From the NCBI GenBank assembly GCA_029248265.1, contig JAQWJQ010000290.1:1-35948 (forward strand): a stretch of DNA of 35,948 nucleotides, in the 5' to 3' direction. How positions within the stretch are numbered: position 1 is the stretch's first letter; each line of letters starts with the position of its first letter. Of this stretch, positions 17,128 through 26,400 are shown piece after piece. The notes under the pieces were generated by a model. It worked only from the letters and a program-made list of their open reading frames with translations. It was not told the origin of the DNA and did no database searches. The stretch comes from Planctomycetota bacterium (GTDB lineage Bacteria > Planctomycetota > UBA1135 > GCA-002686595). The position numbers and the translations under genes are program-made.

Positions 17128-17151
17128 CTGCCCGGTGAGTTTTCCGGGCAG
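17128..17151. promoter_or_regulatory. Perfect inverted repeat in ctaA/ygfZ divergent intergenic region
   Basis: CTGCCCGG-TGAGTTTT-CCGGGCAG, 8-bp perfect stem, 8-nt loop. Confidence 0.5.
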
Positions 17152-17377
17152 AGAAGATACTCGCGGGGTCGAGGGCGACGCGCCGCGAGCCACGGGAAGT
17201 TCGAGTTGCCCCCCCCGGTGGGCCCGGACGGCTCCCCATGCTCACCACAGCCCGTGAGCGACGTTGCGCCGCGGCGACTTGATCCTAGGATTCGTCTCTA
17301 CCCTGGACTCCACCAACGGCCCTCCCTGGGCCCGGAGTCCATCGCGACCGCCTGCCCCGCCCTGACCAGACCACCCC

Positions 17378-18442
17378 GTGCTGACCTCCCCCCTCCTCCC
17401 CCTCCACGAACAGTCCGGCGCTCGGCTCACCTCCTCTGAGACCGGGAGCCAGGTCGTCACCTACGGCGCGGCCCCGGCGGAATACGCGGCGGGCACCACG
17501 GCCGGCTCCCTCCTTCTCGACCGGGCGACCCGCGGGCTCATCACCGTGACCGGCGGCGAGGCCACCGATTTCCTCCACCGGATCCTGGCCAACGACGTCA
17601 AGGCCCTCGAGCCGGGCCGCGGCAACCGCAACCTCCTCCTCACCGGCAAGGGGAAGGTTGTCCACGTCTTTGATCTCGCGGCGCTGGGTGAGGGCTACCT
17701 GATCTCCACCGAACCAGGAGAGGCTGCGACCCTCATGCAAGCGCTCGACATGTACCTCTTCGCTGAGGACGTGCAGCTCGCAGATGAGACGGACCTCCAC
17801 GCCCCGGTCGAGCTCGTGGGGCCAGGAGCCCCTGCGCACCTCAACGCCGTGGTCAGCGGGGTCGACACTGAGGCGGCCGCCCCTCACTCCTTTCAGCTCG
17901 GCGCATTCGGCGAAGTCACCACGCGCGTCACGCGCCTTGAGGTTGCGGGCCGGCCGGGGTGGCGCCTCGAGACCGAGCCGTCGCAGGTCGCCGCGCTCTG
18001 GGCCGCCTTGACGGAGGCCGGGGCGACGCCCGGGGGACTGGTCGCTTTTGACAGCCTGCGAGCCGAGAACCTCTCCGCCGCTGTCGGACGCGAGATCACC
18101 GACGAGATCTATCCCCAAGAGGCCCGGCTCGACGACGCCTTCTCCCTCACGAAGGGGTGCTACATCGGACAGGAGGTGGTCGCGAAGATTGACACCTACG
18201 GTGGGCTCAACAAGCAGCTCTTCCGCCTACGGGTGTCGCACGACGAGCCCGTGGCGCCCGGAACACGCCTCGTCCGTGAGGTGGGCGGCGAGCACCGGGA
18301 CCTCGGCGTCGTGACCAGCTGGGCTTATTCCTTCGCGACCGACAGCGGCGTGGTCCTCGGTTACGTGAAGCGCAAGCACCAGGAGCCGGGGACGGAGTTC
18401 CGCCTCGGGGACACCAGCGCCACGGCGGTCCTCGAAGAATGA
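17378..18442 (+). CDS. ygfZ: YgfZ/GcvT-domain folate-binding protein
   Basis: GTG start; TDFLHRILANDVKAL and signature KGCYIGQEVVAKIDTYGGLNKQLFRLR. Confidence 0.9.
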   Translation: MLTSPLLPLHEQSGARLTSSETGSQVVTYGAAPAEYAAGTTAGSLLLDRATRGLITVTGGEATDFLHRILANDVKALEPGRGNRNLLLTGKGKVVHVFDLAALGEGYLISTEPGEAATLMQALDMYLFAEDVQLADETDLHAPVELVGPGAPAHLNAVVSGVDTEAAAPHSFQLGAFGEVTTRVTRLEVAGRPGWRLETEPSQVAALWAALTEAGATPGGLVAFDSLRAENLSAAVGREITDEIYPQEARLDDAFSLTKGCYIGQEVVAKIDTYGGLNKQLFRLRVSHDEPVAPGTRLVREVGGEHRDLGVVTSWAYSFATDSGVVLGYVKRKHQEPGTEFRLGDTSATAVLEE

Positions 18443-18924
18443 GTCGCAAGCTGCGCCCCGGAGCGGGCGATGACGAGCAGTACGCTGCGCGGCCTGGTGA
18501 CGACCTGGTAGAGCCCCTGTTCGGGGCGCTCCGCTCGGGCGAAGCCGACCGGGACGAGGAGCCGGAAGAGGGGCCGAGCAGCCCGGGCCTCCTGGCTCGA
18601 CTGCGCGGGTTGCTACCCCGTCGGTCCCCCGCGGAGGACCGCGATTGGTTCGCCTGCCCGGTGTGCGGATCCGAGGTGCCCGCTGGGGCCCGATCGTGCC
18701 GGGAGTGCGGCTCCGATGAGGAGACCGGTTGGTCCCCCGCCACGGCGTACGACGACCTCGACCTCCCCGAGCGAGATGGCCCTCGGGTCCCCGACACCTT
18801 CGAGGAATTCACGCGCGCCACGTCCCCGCGCCGAGGGCCCCCTCAGCGCCTGCTGCTCACGCTGCTCGTCGTCGCGCTCGCCATGATCCTCGCGCGTGCC
18901 GCGGCGTCCATCTTCGCCGGCTAG
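18439..18924 (+). CDS. Zinc-ribbon protein with C-terminal transmembrane anchor
   Basis: ATGA overlap with ygfZ; CPVCGSEVPAGARSCRECG; C-terminal LLLTLLVVALAMILARAAASIF. Confidence 0.7.
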   Translation: MSRKLRPGAGDDEQYAARPGDDLVEPLFGALRSGEADRDEEPEEGPSSPGLLARLRGLLPRRSPAEDRDWFACPVCGSEVPAGARSCRECGSDEETGWSPATAYDDLDLPERDGPRVPDTFEEFTRATSPRRGPPQRLLLTLLVVALAMILARAAASIFAG

Positions 18925-19964
18925 CCACGCCACTCGGCGATCTGCGCCTCGGCGAGGCGCACGGCGACGCGCGCCGGAGCGTCGTCTTCCTCGAGGGCAC
19001 ACTCCAAGATGCGCTCCGCCACGGCCCCGACGCGCTTACCGATGGCTTCGACCGGCTCTCGGCGACGTTCGAGGTGAAAGATCGTGCCGCGGACCAGGGC
19101 GCCGGAGTTGATGACGAAGTCGGGCGTGTAGAGCACCCCCATGTCGTGCAGCTCGTCGCCCACCAACATGCGGGCCAGCTGGTTATTTGCCCCCCCCGCG
19201 ATGATCTTGCAACGCAGCCGATTGAGGGAGAGGTCGTGAAAGAGGCCGCCGAACGCGTTGGGGCTGAAGACGTCACACTCGACCTCCACTGCGCCGCCCG
19301 GATCAACGAGTTCGATGTCGAGCTCATCCGAGATGGCGAGGGCCCGCTCCTCCACCACATCCGCTCCGAGGACCCGCGCCCCGAGGACACGTGCTCGGCG
19401 AGCGACGCCCTTGCCCACGGCCCCGAGCCCCTGAACCACGATCGTCCTCTCGCTCCAATCCTCCTCGCCAAAGCGGGAGCGGAGCGCGGCCGCCATCCCC
19501 TGGAAGACCCCCTCCGCGGTCGCCTCTGCCAGCTCGCCTGGTCCGGCGTCACCGGGGTCGGTCACGAAGGTCGTCCGCTCCGCGACCGACGCGAGCTCAG
19601 CGGGCCCGGTGTTCACGTCCGGCCCGGTGTAGAAGGTGCCACCGAGGGTCTGGACCACGTCGCCGATGTGGCGGTAGGCGCGCTCCCAGTCGACCTTCTC
19701 GTCGTCCATCAGGACGATTTTCCCGCCCCCCGCGGACAGGTCGAGCAGAGCCGCCTTGTGGGTCATCGCTCGCGAGAGGCGGAGGCAGTCGAAGAGCGCC
19801 TCGCGTTCGTCCCGGTATTCCCGGCGCCGAATCCCCCCGAAGGCGGGCCCACGCACGGTGTCGTGGATCCCCACGAATGCCCGCAGCCCTGACCGACGGT
19901 CGTGAATCGCAGAGACCTGCTCGAAGCCCTCCCGGGCCATGGCGTCGAGGACGTGGACAGACAT
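18921..19964 (-). CDS. Leucine/Glu/Phe/Val-type amino acid dehydrogenase
   Basis: GPAFGGIRRREY, MTHKAALLDLSAGGGKIVLMDD, YTGPDVNTGPAELA, VVQGLGAVGKGVA, GGANNQLA, YTPDFVINSGALVRG. Confidence 0.9.
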   Translation of the reverse strand: MSVHVLDAMAREGFEQVSAIHDRRSGLRAFVGIHDTVRGPAFGGIRRREYRDEREALFDCLRLSRAMTHKAALLDLSAGGGKIVLMDDEKVDWERAYRHIGDVVQTLGGTFYTGPDVNTGPAELASVAERTTFVTDPGDAGPGELAEATAEGVFQGMAAALRSRFGEEDWSERTIVVQGLGAVGKGVARRARVLGARVLGADVVEERALAISDELDIELVDPGGAVEVECDVFSPNAFGGLFHDLSLNRLRCKIIAGGANNQLARMLVGDELHDMGVLYTPDFVINSGALVRGTIFHLERRREPVEAIGKRVGAVAERILECALEEDDAPARVAVRLAEAQIAEWRG

Positions 19965-20090
19965 GGGTGGAGAGAGAGTAGCGGCGACCACCTGCGTGCG
20001 GTCCCGGATCGCCCCGGAAGCTATGGTTGTCGGGAAGAAGGCTTGGGTCCGTTCGTCTGGCCCCCCTCAGTTCCTCTCAGCCCCCCGATC

Positions 20091-21050
20091 ATGCGAATTC
20101 TCCCCATGGGCGCTCTCTGCGCCGCCAGCCTCGCGCTCACCGCGTGCAACACCCCTGCAAACCAGGGCGCCGCTACTGAGGGGCAGGAGGTCGAGTGGAT
20201 CGGCCCCGAGGGACCGGAGCCCTATGACCCGGAGGTCACGCGAGACCGTCGGTTGGCCGGGGACGTCCTCGCGGACATCGACAAGTCTCTGCGTATCTGG
20301 AACAACATCCTGCTGACCGGGAGCACGGCCAAGGACGGCTCAACCCTGAACATCGTCGAGGCAGACCTTCGGAGGAAGGTCAACGCCAAGCGGCCCTTGC
20401 TCCTCGAACAGCTGGAGACCGGGCCCCCGATCAACCGCCAGATCGCCGCGACCTCCCTCGGATTCAGCTCGAGCTCTGACACCCTCGGCCCGCTGGTCGG
20501 CGCACTCCGAGACGACTCGCCTGACGTCGTCGCGAATGTCCTGCTTGGTCTCTCGATCCTCGCGGATCCGGACACGCCCAGGATCCCCATCGCCGAGAAG
20601 CTGGAGGACGTCGCCCAGCCCTTCCCTGTTCGGAACAACGCAGCCCGTGCCCTCCGGGCGGTGGGCCTCAACAACCTCAATGAGGCAGACCGAGCCGCCA
20701 CCATGCGCGCCGGGCGGGCGGCCCTCGGCGATGCGAACGAGGGGTTGCGCCCGAGCGGGGCGATCATTCTCGCCGAGGTCATGGATACGGAGTCCATCTC
20801 GGCCCTCGCCCGAGCGCTGATGGACCCGACCCCGCTGGTGGCCCGCGCGGCGTCGCGCGCCCTCGCGCGCATCGGCAGCGTGGACTCGAGGTTCGAGGGG
20901 CAGGCGGCGCGCGCTCTGACTGCCGCGCTCGAGCTCGTCGACGACGACAGCGTCCGGCCGTCGATCCTCAAGGACCTCCAGGTCCTCGCAGGCAAGAACT
21001 ACGGGGACAATGTGGAAGAGTGGGTCCGGTACGCCCAGAAGCTCCCCTGA
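20091..21050 (+). CDS. Lipoprotein with HEAT-like repeats
   Basis: MRILPMGALCAASLALTACNTP lipobox; repeated helical units INRQIAATSLGF..., VVANVLLGLSILAD..., LVARAASRALARIG. Confidence 0.75.
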   Translation: MRILPMGALCAASLALTACNTPANQGAATEGQEVEWIGPEGPEPYDPEVTRDRRLAGDVLADIDKSLRIWNNILLTGSTAKDGSTLNIVEADLRRKVNAKRPLLLEQLETGPPINRQIAATSLGFSSSSDTLGPLVGALRDDSPDVVANVLLGLSILADPDTPRIPIAEKLEDVAQPFPVRNNAARALRAVGLNNLNEADRAATMRAGRAALGDANEGLRPSGAIILAEVMDTESISALARALMDPTPLVARAASRALARIGSVDSRFEGQAARALTAALELVDDDSVRPSILKDLQVLAGKNYGDNVEEWVRYAQKLP

Positions 21051-21068
21051 GCCCGGGCGCGCGCGGGC
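21051..21068 (+). terminator. GC-rich hairpin directly after stop codon
   Basis: GCCCG-GGCGCGCG-CGGGC immediately after the TGA of 20091..21050; no T-tract. Confidence 0.35.
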
Positions 21069-21146
21069 GGCCTCGATTCGGGGATGCCGTTTCGCGCAGG
21101 GCGCGCCGAGGAAACCGCTCCTCCGTGCTCGACTATCCCTGACCAG

Positions 21147-22451
21147 ATGAGACTCGTGTACGACCTGATCGGCCCCATCGGGCACGCGCTGGCCGCAGGC
21201 TCGGCCCCTGTGGTCGCCCCGCTGGCGGTCGCGATCCTCGCGTTCGGGAGCCCTAACACCGCCCACGGCGCCCAGGAGCCGCCCGCCCTTGATCGAGCCG
21301 AAGACCCCCTCGACGCGGCCGCACGGCGCGCCCTTGACGAGGCCCCAGCACGAACCCGCATCGGGAAGATCCGCGGCGCCAGGTTCCAGTCGCTCATCGT
21401 CTTCGACGACCCTGACGCGGGGCCGCATCGACTCAGCTTCAGCGCGAGCTTCCCGGCGAGGTCCCGACTGACCCTCTCACGGGACCGTTGGCGCGTAGAG
21501 CGTTATCAACTCGGCGACGTTTGGTTTGGCCTGGACCGCTCGAATCAGCGGCTCGACGCTGAGCCCCGGAGTGTGCTCCTGACGGGTGAGCGCCTCGAGT
21601 CCGCTCGCTTTGATGTGGCGATGCGGCGCGCCCTCTTCTTCTGGCCCGACGCGGGCGCGCTCACGGGCGACGGCTTCACCCGAACGGCAACAGTCGACGA
21701 CATCGGCGTGCTGATCGCCACCCTCGATCGCGAGAGCGGTCGGCCGACGCGGCTGGCTGCCTTCGGGCGTGACGGCTCGGCGCAGGCGGAATTTCGTGAG
21801 ATCACCTGGCAGCAGGCGGAAGGGCGGTGGTGGCCGGCACAACTGGAACTCCATGTGGGTGGGCGGCGGGTCTGGCGCGAGACGGTGGATCGGATCGAGG
21901 ACCGCTGGAACTTCATCGACACCTGGTTCCTCCCCGTGGATCGGTCCCGGGGGATCGTCGGGCAGCCCAATGACGCGCGCCTGCGGATGGTCCCCCGCGA
22001 GCCAGCGTGGGCGAAGGACTATCCGATCGCTTCGACCCCGGACCTCAGCGCCTGGCGCTTGGCCGCACAGCAGAGCCTGAGCGTGGCGCAGACGGAGCTC
22101 GAGGAACTCGGCCTGGAGGCCAGCCGTCGGGTGGCCATCCTGCTGGGGGCAGAGGGACGCGCGACGGCCCTCCAGGTCCTCGTCACCCGGCCCCAGGACG
22201 GAGAGGGCCGGCTCGAGGAGCTCGCGGGGTGGCATCCAAGGGACGCTTCATTGACCTGGCAGTTCGCCGCCGGGTCAGAGCGGCCCGGGGCGGTGGCCTT
22301 CGAGGCGGTGACCTCTGCCGCGACTGCGAGCGGGACCTCCCTGGGCCAGGCGACGGTCGAGATCGATCTGGAGCAGCCCGGCGGGACCTTCGTGGTGCAG
22401 GCCTTTCGAGTCAGCGAAGGCAGAACGCCTCGATCCGATCAGACCCCCTGA
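21147..22451 (+). CDS. Hypothetical secreted protein
   Basis: MRLVYDLIGPIGHALAAGSAPVVAPLAVAILAFGSPNTAHGAQ signal-like N-terminus; beta-rich body with repeated ERYQLGDVWFGLD/RWRVERY-type segments. Confidence 0.65.
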   Translation: MRLVYDLIGPIGHALAAGSAPVVAPLAVAILAFGSPNTAHGAQEPPALDRAEDPLDAAARRALDEAPARTRIGKIRGARFQSLIVFDDPDAGPHRLSFSASFPARSRLTLSRDRWRVERYQLGDVWFGLDRSNQRLDAEPRSVLLTGERLESARFDVAMRRALFFWPDAGALTGDGFTRTATVDDIGVLIATLDRESGRPTRLAAFGRDGSAQAEFREITWQQAEGRWWPAQLELHVGGRRVWRETVDRIEDRWNFIDTWFLPVDRSRGIVGQPNDARLRMVPREPAWAKDYPIASTPDLSAWRLAAQQSLSVAQTELEELGLEASRRVAILLGAEGRATALQVLVTRPQDGEGRLEELAGWHPRDASLTWQFAAGSERPGAVAFEAVTSAATASGTSLGQATVEIDLEQPGGTFVVQAFRVSEGRTPRSDQTP

Positions 22452-22465
22452 GAGGTCAGTCCGAG

Positions 22466-22483
22466 CGTCCTCCTGAGGGGACG
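22466..22483 (+). terminator. Hairpin 14 bp after stop codon
   Basis: CGTCCTC-CTGA-GGGGACG: 7-bp stem including one T-G wobble, 4-nt loop. Confidence 0.4.
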
Positions 22484-22682
22484 GTACGCGCACCCGAGGC
22501 ACGGGGTCTCGGCGGCTGGCGCTGTCTCATTTCGAGACAACGGGGCGCCCGAAAGGCTCAGAATAGCCCTGAGGGGCGGTGCGACGATGACCAAAGACCA
22601 TCCTGCTAGTCTGGGTGACGGGCTCGGCACGGGATTTGTCGTTGAAAGGTGTCCCCCAGCCCTCCCCCGACGGAGTCCCCCC

Positions 22683-24917
22683 ATGAACTGCTGCCCTTCT
22701 CCCCTCCACCGAGTCTTCCGCTTGCTCTCCGCAGGCGCAGCGGTCGCCGTCCTCTGCCTGGGTGGGTCGATCGCCGGGGCCGCCCAGCCTGAGCCGACGC
22801 AGCGGAGCTCCACGTCCCGTGCCACCAGCTCGCGGAACACCTCGCAGCGCTCCACCTCGCAGCGGTCCACTTCTCAGCGGTCCACTCCGCAGCGCTCCAC
22901 CTCGCAGCGCTCCACCCCGCAGCGGTCCACCTCGCAGCGGTCCACTCCGCAGCGCTCCACCACGCAGCGATCCACCCCGCAGCGGTCCACCAGCCGCCGG
23001 TCGACCCCCCAACCCACGAGCAACCCCCAGCGCTACACCCCGAGCCGCAGCGCCTCGTCCACGCCGACGCGGACCACCAGCCGCCCCACGTACACGCCGG
23101 CGATCCCGGGTCCCTCCTACACTCCTCCGCGCACCACCTCAGCGCCCACGCGTACGTCGACGTCAGGGTCTGTGATCAGCGGTCGACCCGCGCCCGCACG
23201 CCCGTCCACCACCTCCACCGGCCAGCCGAGCACGAGCCAGCCCCAACCGATTGGCTCCCCCACCACCGGCTGGTCGACTCCGAGCCGCTCCAGCTCCTCC
23301 GGAAGCGCCAGCACAACCTCGGCCCCTGGCCGTAGCGCTCCCACGGTCATCGACTTCGGGGAGGCCGTAGTCCCTGCGCGACGCCCCTTCCCCAGTCCGA
23401 GCGCCGCTCCGACCCGGGCCTCCTCGGCCGCCGGGAACGGCCGCTCACTGAACCAACGGATCCGCGGCCTGAGCTCCGACGTGGACCTTGCGCGGGTTCG
23501 TACCAGCGCCTCGGCCACCCCACGCTCGAAGGGGCAGCTGAGTCACGCCGATGTCCTGTCCAGGTATCGCCCCGGCTCGACCTCGGCGATCACGCCGGCC
23601 GGCGCCGACGGAGCGACCTCAACGACAGGCGACGGGAGCCTAGCCACCTCGCGTATCTCCGCCGCTCGGAGGGACGCCGCGGCTCGATCCGCCGCGGCGA
23701 GGACCGCCGCCGCCAGGGAGCAGCAAGCCTCAAAGAACGCAGCTCGAACCCAAGCCGCCCGCGCCGGCGCCGCAGACCAGGCGACGGAGCAACGCGTCCG
23801 CGAGGCTCGCGAAAAGGCCGCCCTGGAGGCCTCCACGGCGGACCAGACCCGCGCGAGGGTCGAGGCTGCTCGGCGTGACAAGGCCGCGTCCAACGATGCC
23901 CGCACCCAGACCGCGCGCGAGCAGTACAGCCAGCGCGTCCGCGCGGCCCGCGAAGCGGCGTTGACCGGCGCGGGGCCCGCCGTCGCCGGCGGGGTGACCA
24001 CCACCTCAACTGGCGGTGACTGGGGCAACGACAACTACAGCTCGTGCGGCTACTACGACAGCTGCTACTGGAACACCTGGGGCTCCTGCTGGTCGCTGGG
24101 CTGGTGCAACTGGTGGTGCGGTCCCACGTACTGCTGCGGCCTGTGGTGGCACTCCTACTGGTACGCCGGCGGCGCCTGGTGCTATCCCTGGAACTTCTAC
24201 TGGTACGGCCCCTTCATCCCGAGCTCCTACACCGTCGTCTACCAGGACGTCGAGCCCGAGGTGATCTACATCGAGGTCCCCGCGGTCGAAGCTGGCGAGG
24301 CCGTGGTGCCCGCAGCGGCGCCGGCCTTCGTGCCCCCCACGGAGAGTGACCCGAGCATCGTGCGTGAGCTCAATCGAGCCACCAGCTACTACCTGACCCA
24401 GGGCGACCGCGCCTTCCGAGAGGCACGCTACGGCGACGCGGCCCACTTCTACGCCAAGGCCCTGGAGTACTCTCCTGACAGCGGGATCCTCTACCTCGTC
24501 CTGGCGGACGCGCTCTTCGCCACCGGCGACTATCGCTACGCCGCCTTCGCCATCCGCAAGGCCCTCGAGCTCGAACCTGAGCTGGCCAGCAACGTCATCG
24601 ACAAGCGCGACTTCTACGCTGTCGCGCTCGACTTCGACCGCCAGCTTGCGACCCTCGAGCGCTTCGTCGAAGACCACGTGATCGATGACGATGCCCGGCT
24701 CGTCCTTGCCACCAACTACCTCTTCGGCGGCCGGCCCGCGGCCGCGGTTACCCTGCTCCAGTCTCCCTTCAGCGAGAACCTCGCGAAGAGCCCCACCGGC
24801 CAGTTGATCCTCGAGGCAGCGCGCAGCGCGCAGTTCGGCGAGGCTGCCCCGGACGCGGTGGAGGCCCCCGCGGCGGAAGGAACGGACACGGCCCCCGTTG
24901 GAGCCAAGCAGCAGTGA
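22683..24917 (+). CDS. Secreted repeat protein: (STxQR)n low-complexity region, Ala/Arg-rich helix, Cys/Trp/Tyr-rich segment, C-terminal TPR-like region
   Basis: ATG at 22683 MNCCPSPLHRVFRLLSAGAAVAVLCLGGSIAGAAQ; QRSTSQRSTSQRSTPQ...; SSCGYYDSCYWNTWGSCWSLGWCNWWCGPTYCCGLWWHSYWYAGGAWCYPWNFYWYGPF; GDRAFREARYGDAAHFYAKALEYSPDSGILYLVLADALFATGDYRYAAFAIRKALELEP. Confidence 0.8.
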   Translation: MNCCPSPLHRVFRLLSAGAAVAVLCLGGSIAGAAQPEPTQRSSTSRATSSRNTSQRSTSQRSTSQRSTPQRSTSQRSTPQRSTSQRSTPQRSTTQRSTPQRSTSRRSTPQPTSNPQRYTPSRSASSTPTRTTSRPTYTPAIPGPSYTPPRTTSAPTRTSTSGSVISGRPAPARPSTTSTGQPSTSQPQPIGSPTTGWSTPSRSSSSGSASTTSAPGRSAPTVIDFGEAVVPARRPFPSPSAAPTRASSAAGNGRSLNQRIRGLSSDVDLARVRTSASATPRSKGQLSHADVLSRYRPGSTSAITPAGADGATSTTGDGSLATSRISAARRDAAARSAAARTAAAREQQASKNAARTQAARAGAADQATEQRVREAREKAALEASTADQTRARVEAARRDKAASNDARTQTAREQYSQRVRAAREAALTGAGPAVAGGVTTTSTGGDWGNDNYSSCGYYDSCYWNTWGSCWSLGWCNWWCGPTYCCGLWWHSYWYAGGAWCYPWNFYWYGPFIPSSYTVVYQDVEPEVIYIEVPAVEAGEAVVPAAAPAFVPPTESDPSIVRELNRATSYYLTQGDRAFREARYGDAAHFYAKALEYSPDSGILYLVLADALFATGDYRYAAFAIRKALELEPELASNVIDKRDFYAVALDFDRQLATLERFVEDHVIDDDARLVLATNYLFGGRPAAAVTLLQSPFSENLAKSPTGQLILEAARSAQFGEAAPDAVEAPAAEGTDTAPVGAKQQ
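22838..23008 (+). repeat. 15-bp tandem repeat within CDS, ~11 units encoding ST(S/P/T)QR
   Basis: Repeating (t/c)ccac(c/t)(t/c)(c/t)gcagcg(c/g) units; 10 QRST plus one RRST in translation. Confidence 0.85.
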
Positions 24918-24932
24918 GCGCCTGAGGCCGCC

Positions 24933-24946
24933 GGCGGACATCCGCC
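24933..24946. terminator. Short palindrome between convergent genes
   Basis: GGCGGA-CA-TCCGCC between ends at 24917 (+) and 24962 (-). Confidence 0.3.
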
Positions 24947-24961
24947 TGGCTTCGGCTGGGG

Positions 24962-26200
24962 TCAGCGGACCTCTCTGGGGCCCTCGTCCCCCTGGAAGAA
25001 GGCGATCGGGGGCCGACGGCCGTACCGACGTTCGTAGGCGGTCACGACCGCGTCGGACACGCGCTGCTCGTCTCCCGCTGCGATGAGCATCACGGCGCAG
25101 CCGCCGAAGCCAGCCCCCGTCAGACGAGCGCCCAGGGCGCCCCCCTCCACGGTCGCAGCCTCGACGAGCACGTCGAGCTCCTCGCAGGAGCAGTCGTAAC
25201 GGTCCCGCAGCGAGGCGTGGGTCTCGCTCATGCAGCGCCCCAGGGTCGAGAGGTCGCCTGACAACAACGCCTCCCGGGCGACGAACGTCCGCTCGACCTC
25301 CTCCACCACGTGGGTCGCGCGCCGAAGGAGGTCCGCGTCCAGCTCATGGCCGTGCTCCGCGAGCACCGTGCGGTTGATATCCCGGAGCACCCGCGCCTCC
25401 GGCGCATGCACGCGCAGCGCGTCGAACGCTGCCGCGCACTCCGTCACCCGCCGATTGAACTCTCCCCGCGCCAGCAGTCGCTGGATACCTGTGTCTGCGA
25501 CGCCGATCGAGAGGCGCTCGAAGTCCATCGGCAGGTGCTCGAAGGTCTCATCCTTGCAGTCGAGCCAGAGGACGTGCTTCGGTCGCGCGAAGCCGACGGC
25601 GTACGGGTCCATGATCCCGCACTTGACGCCCACGAAGCCTCGCTCAGCATCGAGGGCCGCCTCGACCCGCTGGACGGGATCGAGCTCGAGACCGAAGATG
25701 GAGTCCAACGCGAAGGTCATCCCCACACAGATCGAGGCCGAGGACGAGAGGCCAGCGCCCACGGGCAGGTTCCCACCGAAGAGCACATCGAAGCCCCCCG
25801 CGATCTTGGCGGGCGCCGAGTCGTCAAGGCGCACGAGCGCCAGGAGGACACCAAGGGGGTAGTCGAACCACTCACCCCGCGGGCTCACCGGCAGCTCAGA
25901 GGTACGGAAGTGTCCCTGCGCCTCGGCGAAGCGTGAGCCCATGCGGACCTGGCCATCCTCCCGCGCGCGAATCGCCACGAAGGTGCCGCGGTCGATCGCC
26001 GTCGGCAGCACTGGGCCGCCGTTGTAGTCGAGGTGTCCGCCAAACAGGTTCACCCGCCCCGGAGAGAAGAAGGTCCGGACCCCCACGGATGCTCCGAAGT
26101 GCTGTTCGAAGGCTTCTCGGTGCCCCTGCAACGCCTCAGAGAGGCGACCTACGACAGGGTCCCCCAGGGACGGGGCGGGGAGCGTGGTCGGGAAGGGCAT
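24962..26200 (-). CDS. Galactokinase-like GHMP sugar kinase
   Basis: SPGRVNLFGGHLDYNGGPVLPTAID, LPVGAGLSSSASICVGM, GVKCGIMDPYAVGFA, RLTGAGFGGCAVMLI. Confidence 0.88.
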   Translation of the reverse strand: MPFPTTLPAPSLGDPVVGRLSEALQGHREAFEQHFGASVGVRTFFSPGRVNLFGGHLDYNGGPVLPTAIDRGTFVAIRAREDGQVRMGSRFAEAQGHFRTSELPVSPRGEWFDYPLGVLLALVRLDDSAPAKIAGGFDVLFGGNLPVGAGLSSSASICVGMTFALDSIFGLELDPVQRVEAALDAERGFVGVKCGIMDPYAVGFARPKHVLWLDCKDETFEHLPMDFERLSIGVADTGIQRLLARGEFNRRVTECAAAFDALRVHAPEARVLRDINRTVLAEHGHELDADLLRRATHVVEEVERTFVAREALLSGDLSTLGRCMSETHASLRDRYDCSCEELDVLVEAATVEGGALGARLTGAGFGGCAVMLIAAGDEQRVSDAVVTAYERRYGRRPPIAFFQGDEGPREVR

Positions 26201-26400
26201 GGGACAACGGGAGACTAACCCGCCCTCCCTCAGGGGCCGCAGATTATCTTCAGGGCCGCCTGAGGCCCTCCTGGAGCAGCACTCGACGCCCTGAGCACCG
26301 TCCGAGTAAGGTCCGAGGGGCAAATGCGCCGAAGAGTCCCTTGGAGTGGCCCACTCCGTCCCTTGCCATGCCCCAAGCGTCCATTCCCCGAGACTACGAG

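Noticed and set aside
16789-17193. Minus-strand 134-aa ORF overlapping the ctaA 5' end across a G9 run (17046..17054), considered as a frameshifted N-terminus
   Set aside because: Pro/Ser-rich noise; the ctaA frame itself continues upstream with a plausible hydrophobic segment, so no frameshift is needed.
22762-23175. Alternate-frame repeat ORFs (SGPLRSAPPRS..., minus RGGALRGGPL...) over the 15-bp array
   Set aside because: Any 15-bp tandem array gives periodic ORFs in several frames; only the 22683 frame has a signal peptide and continues into structured domains.
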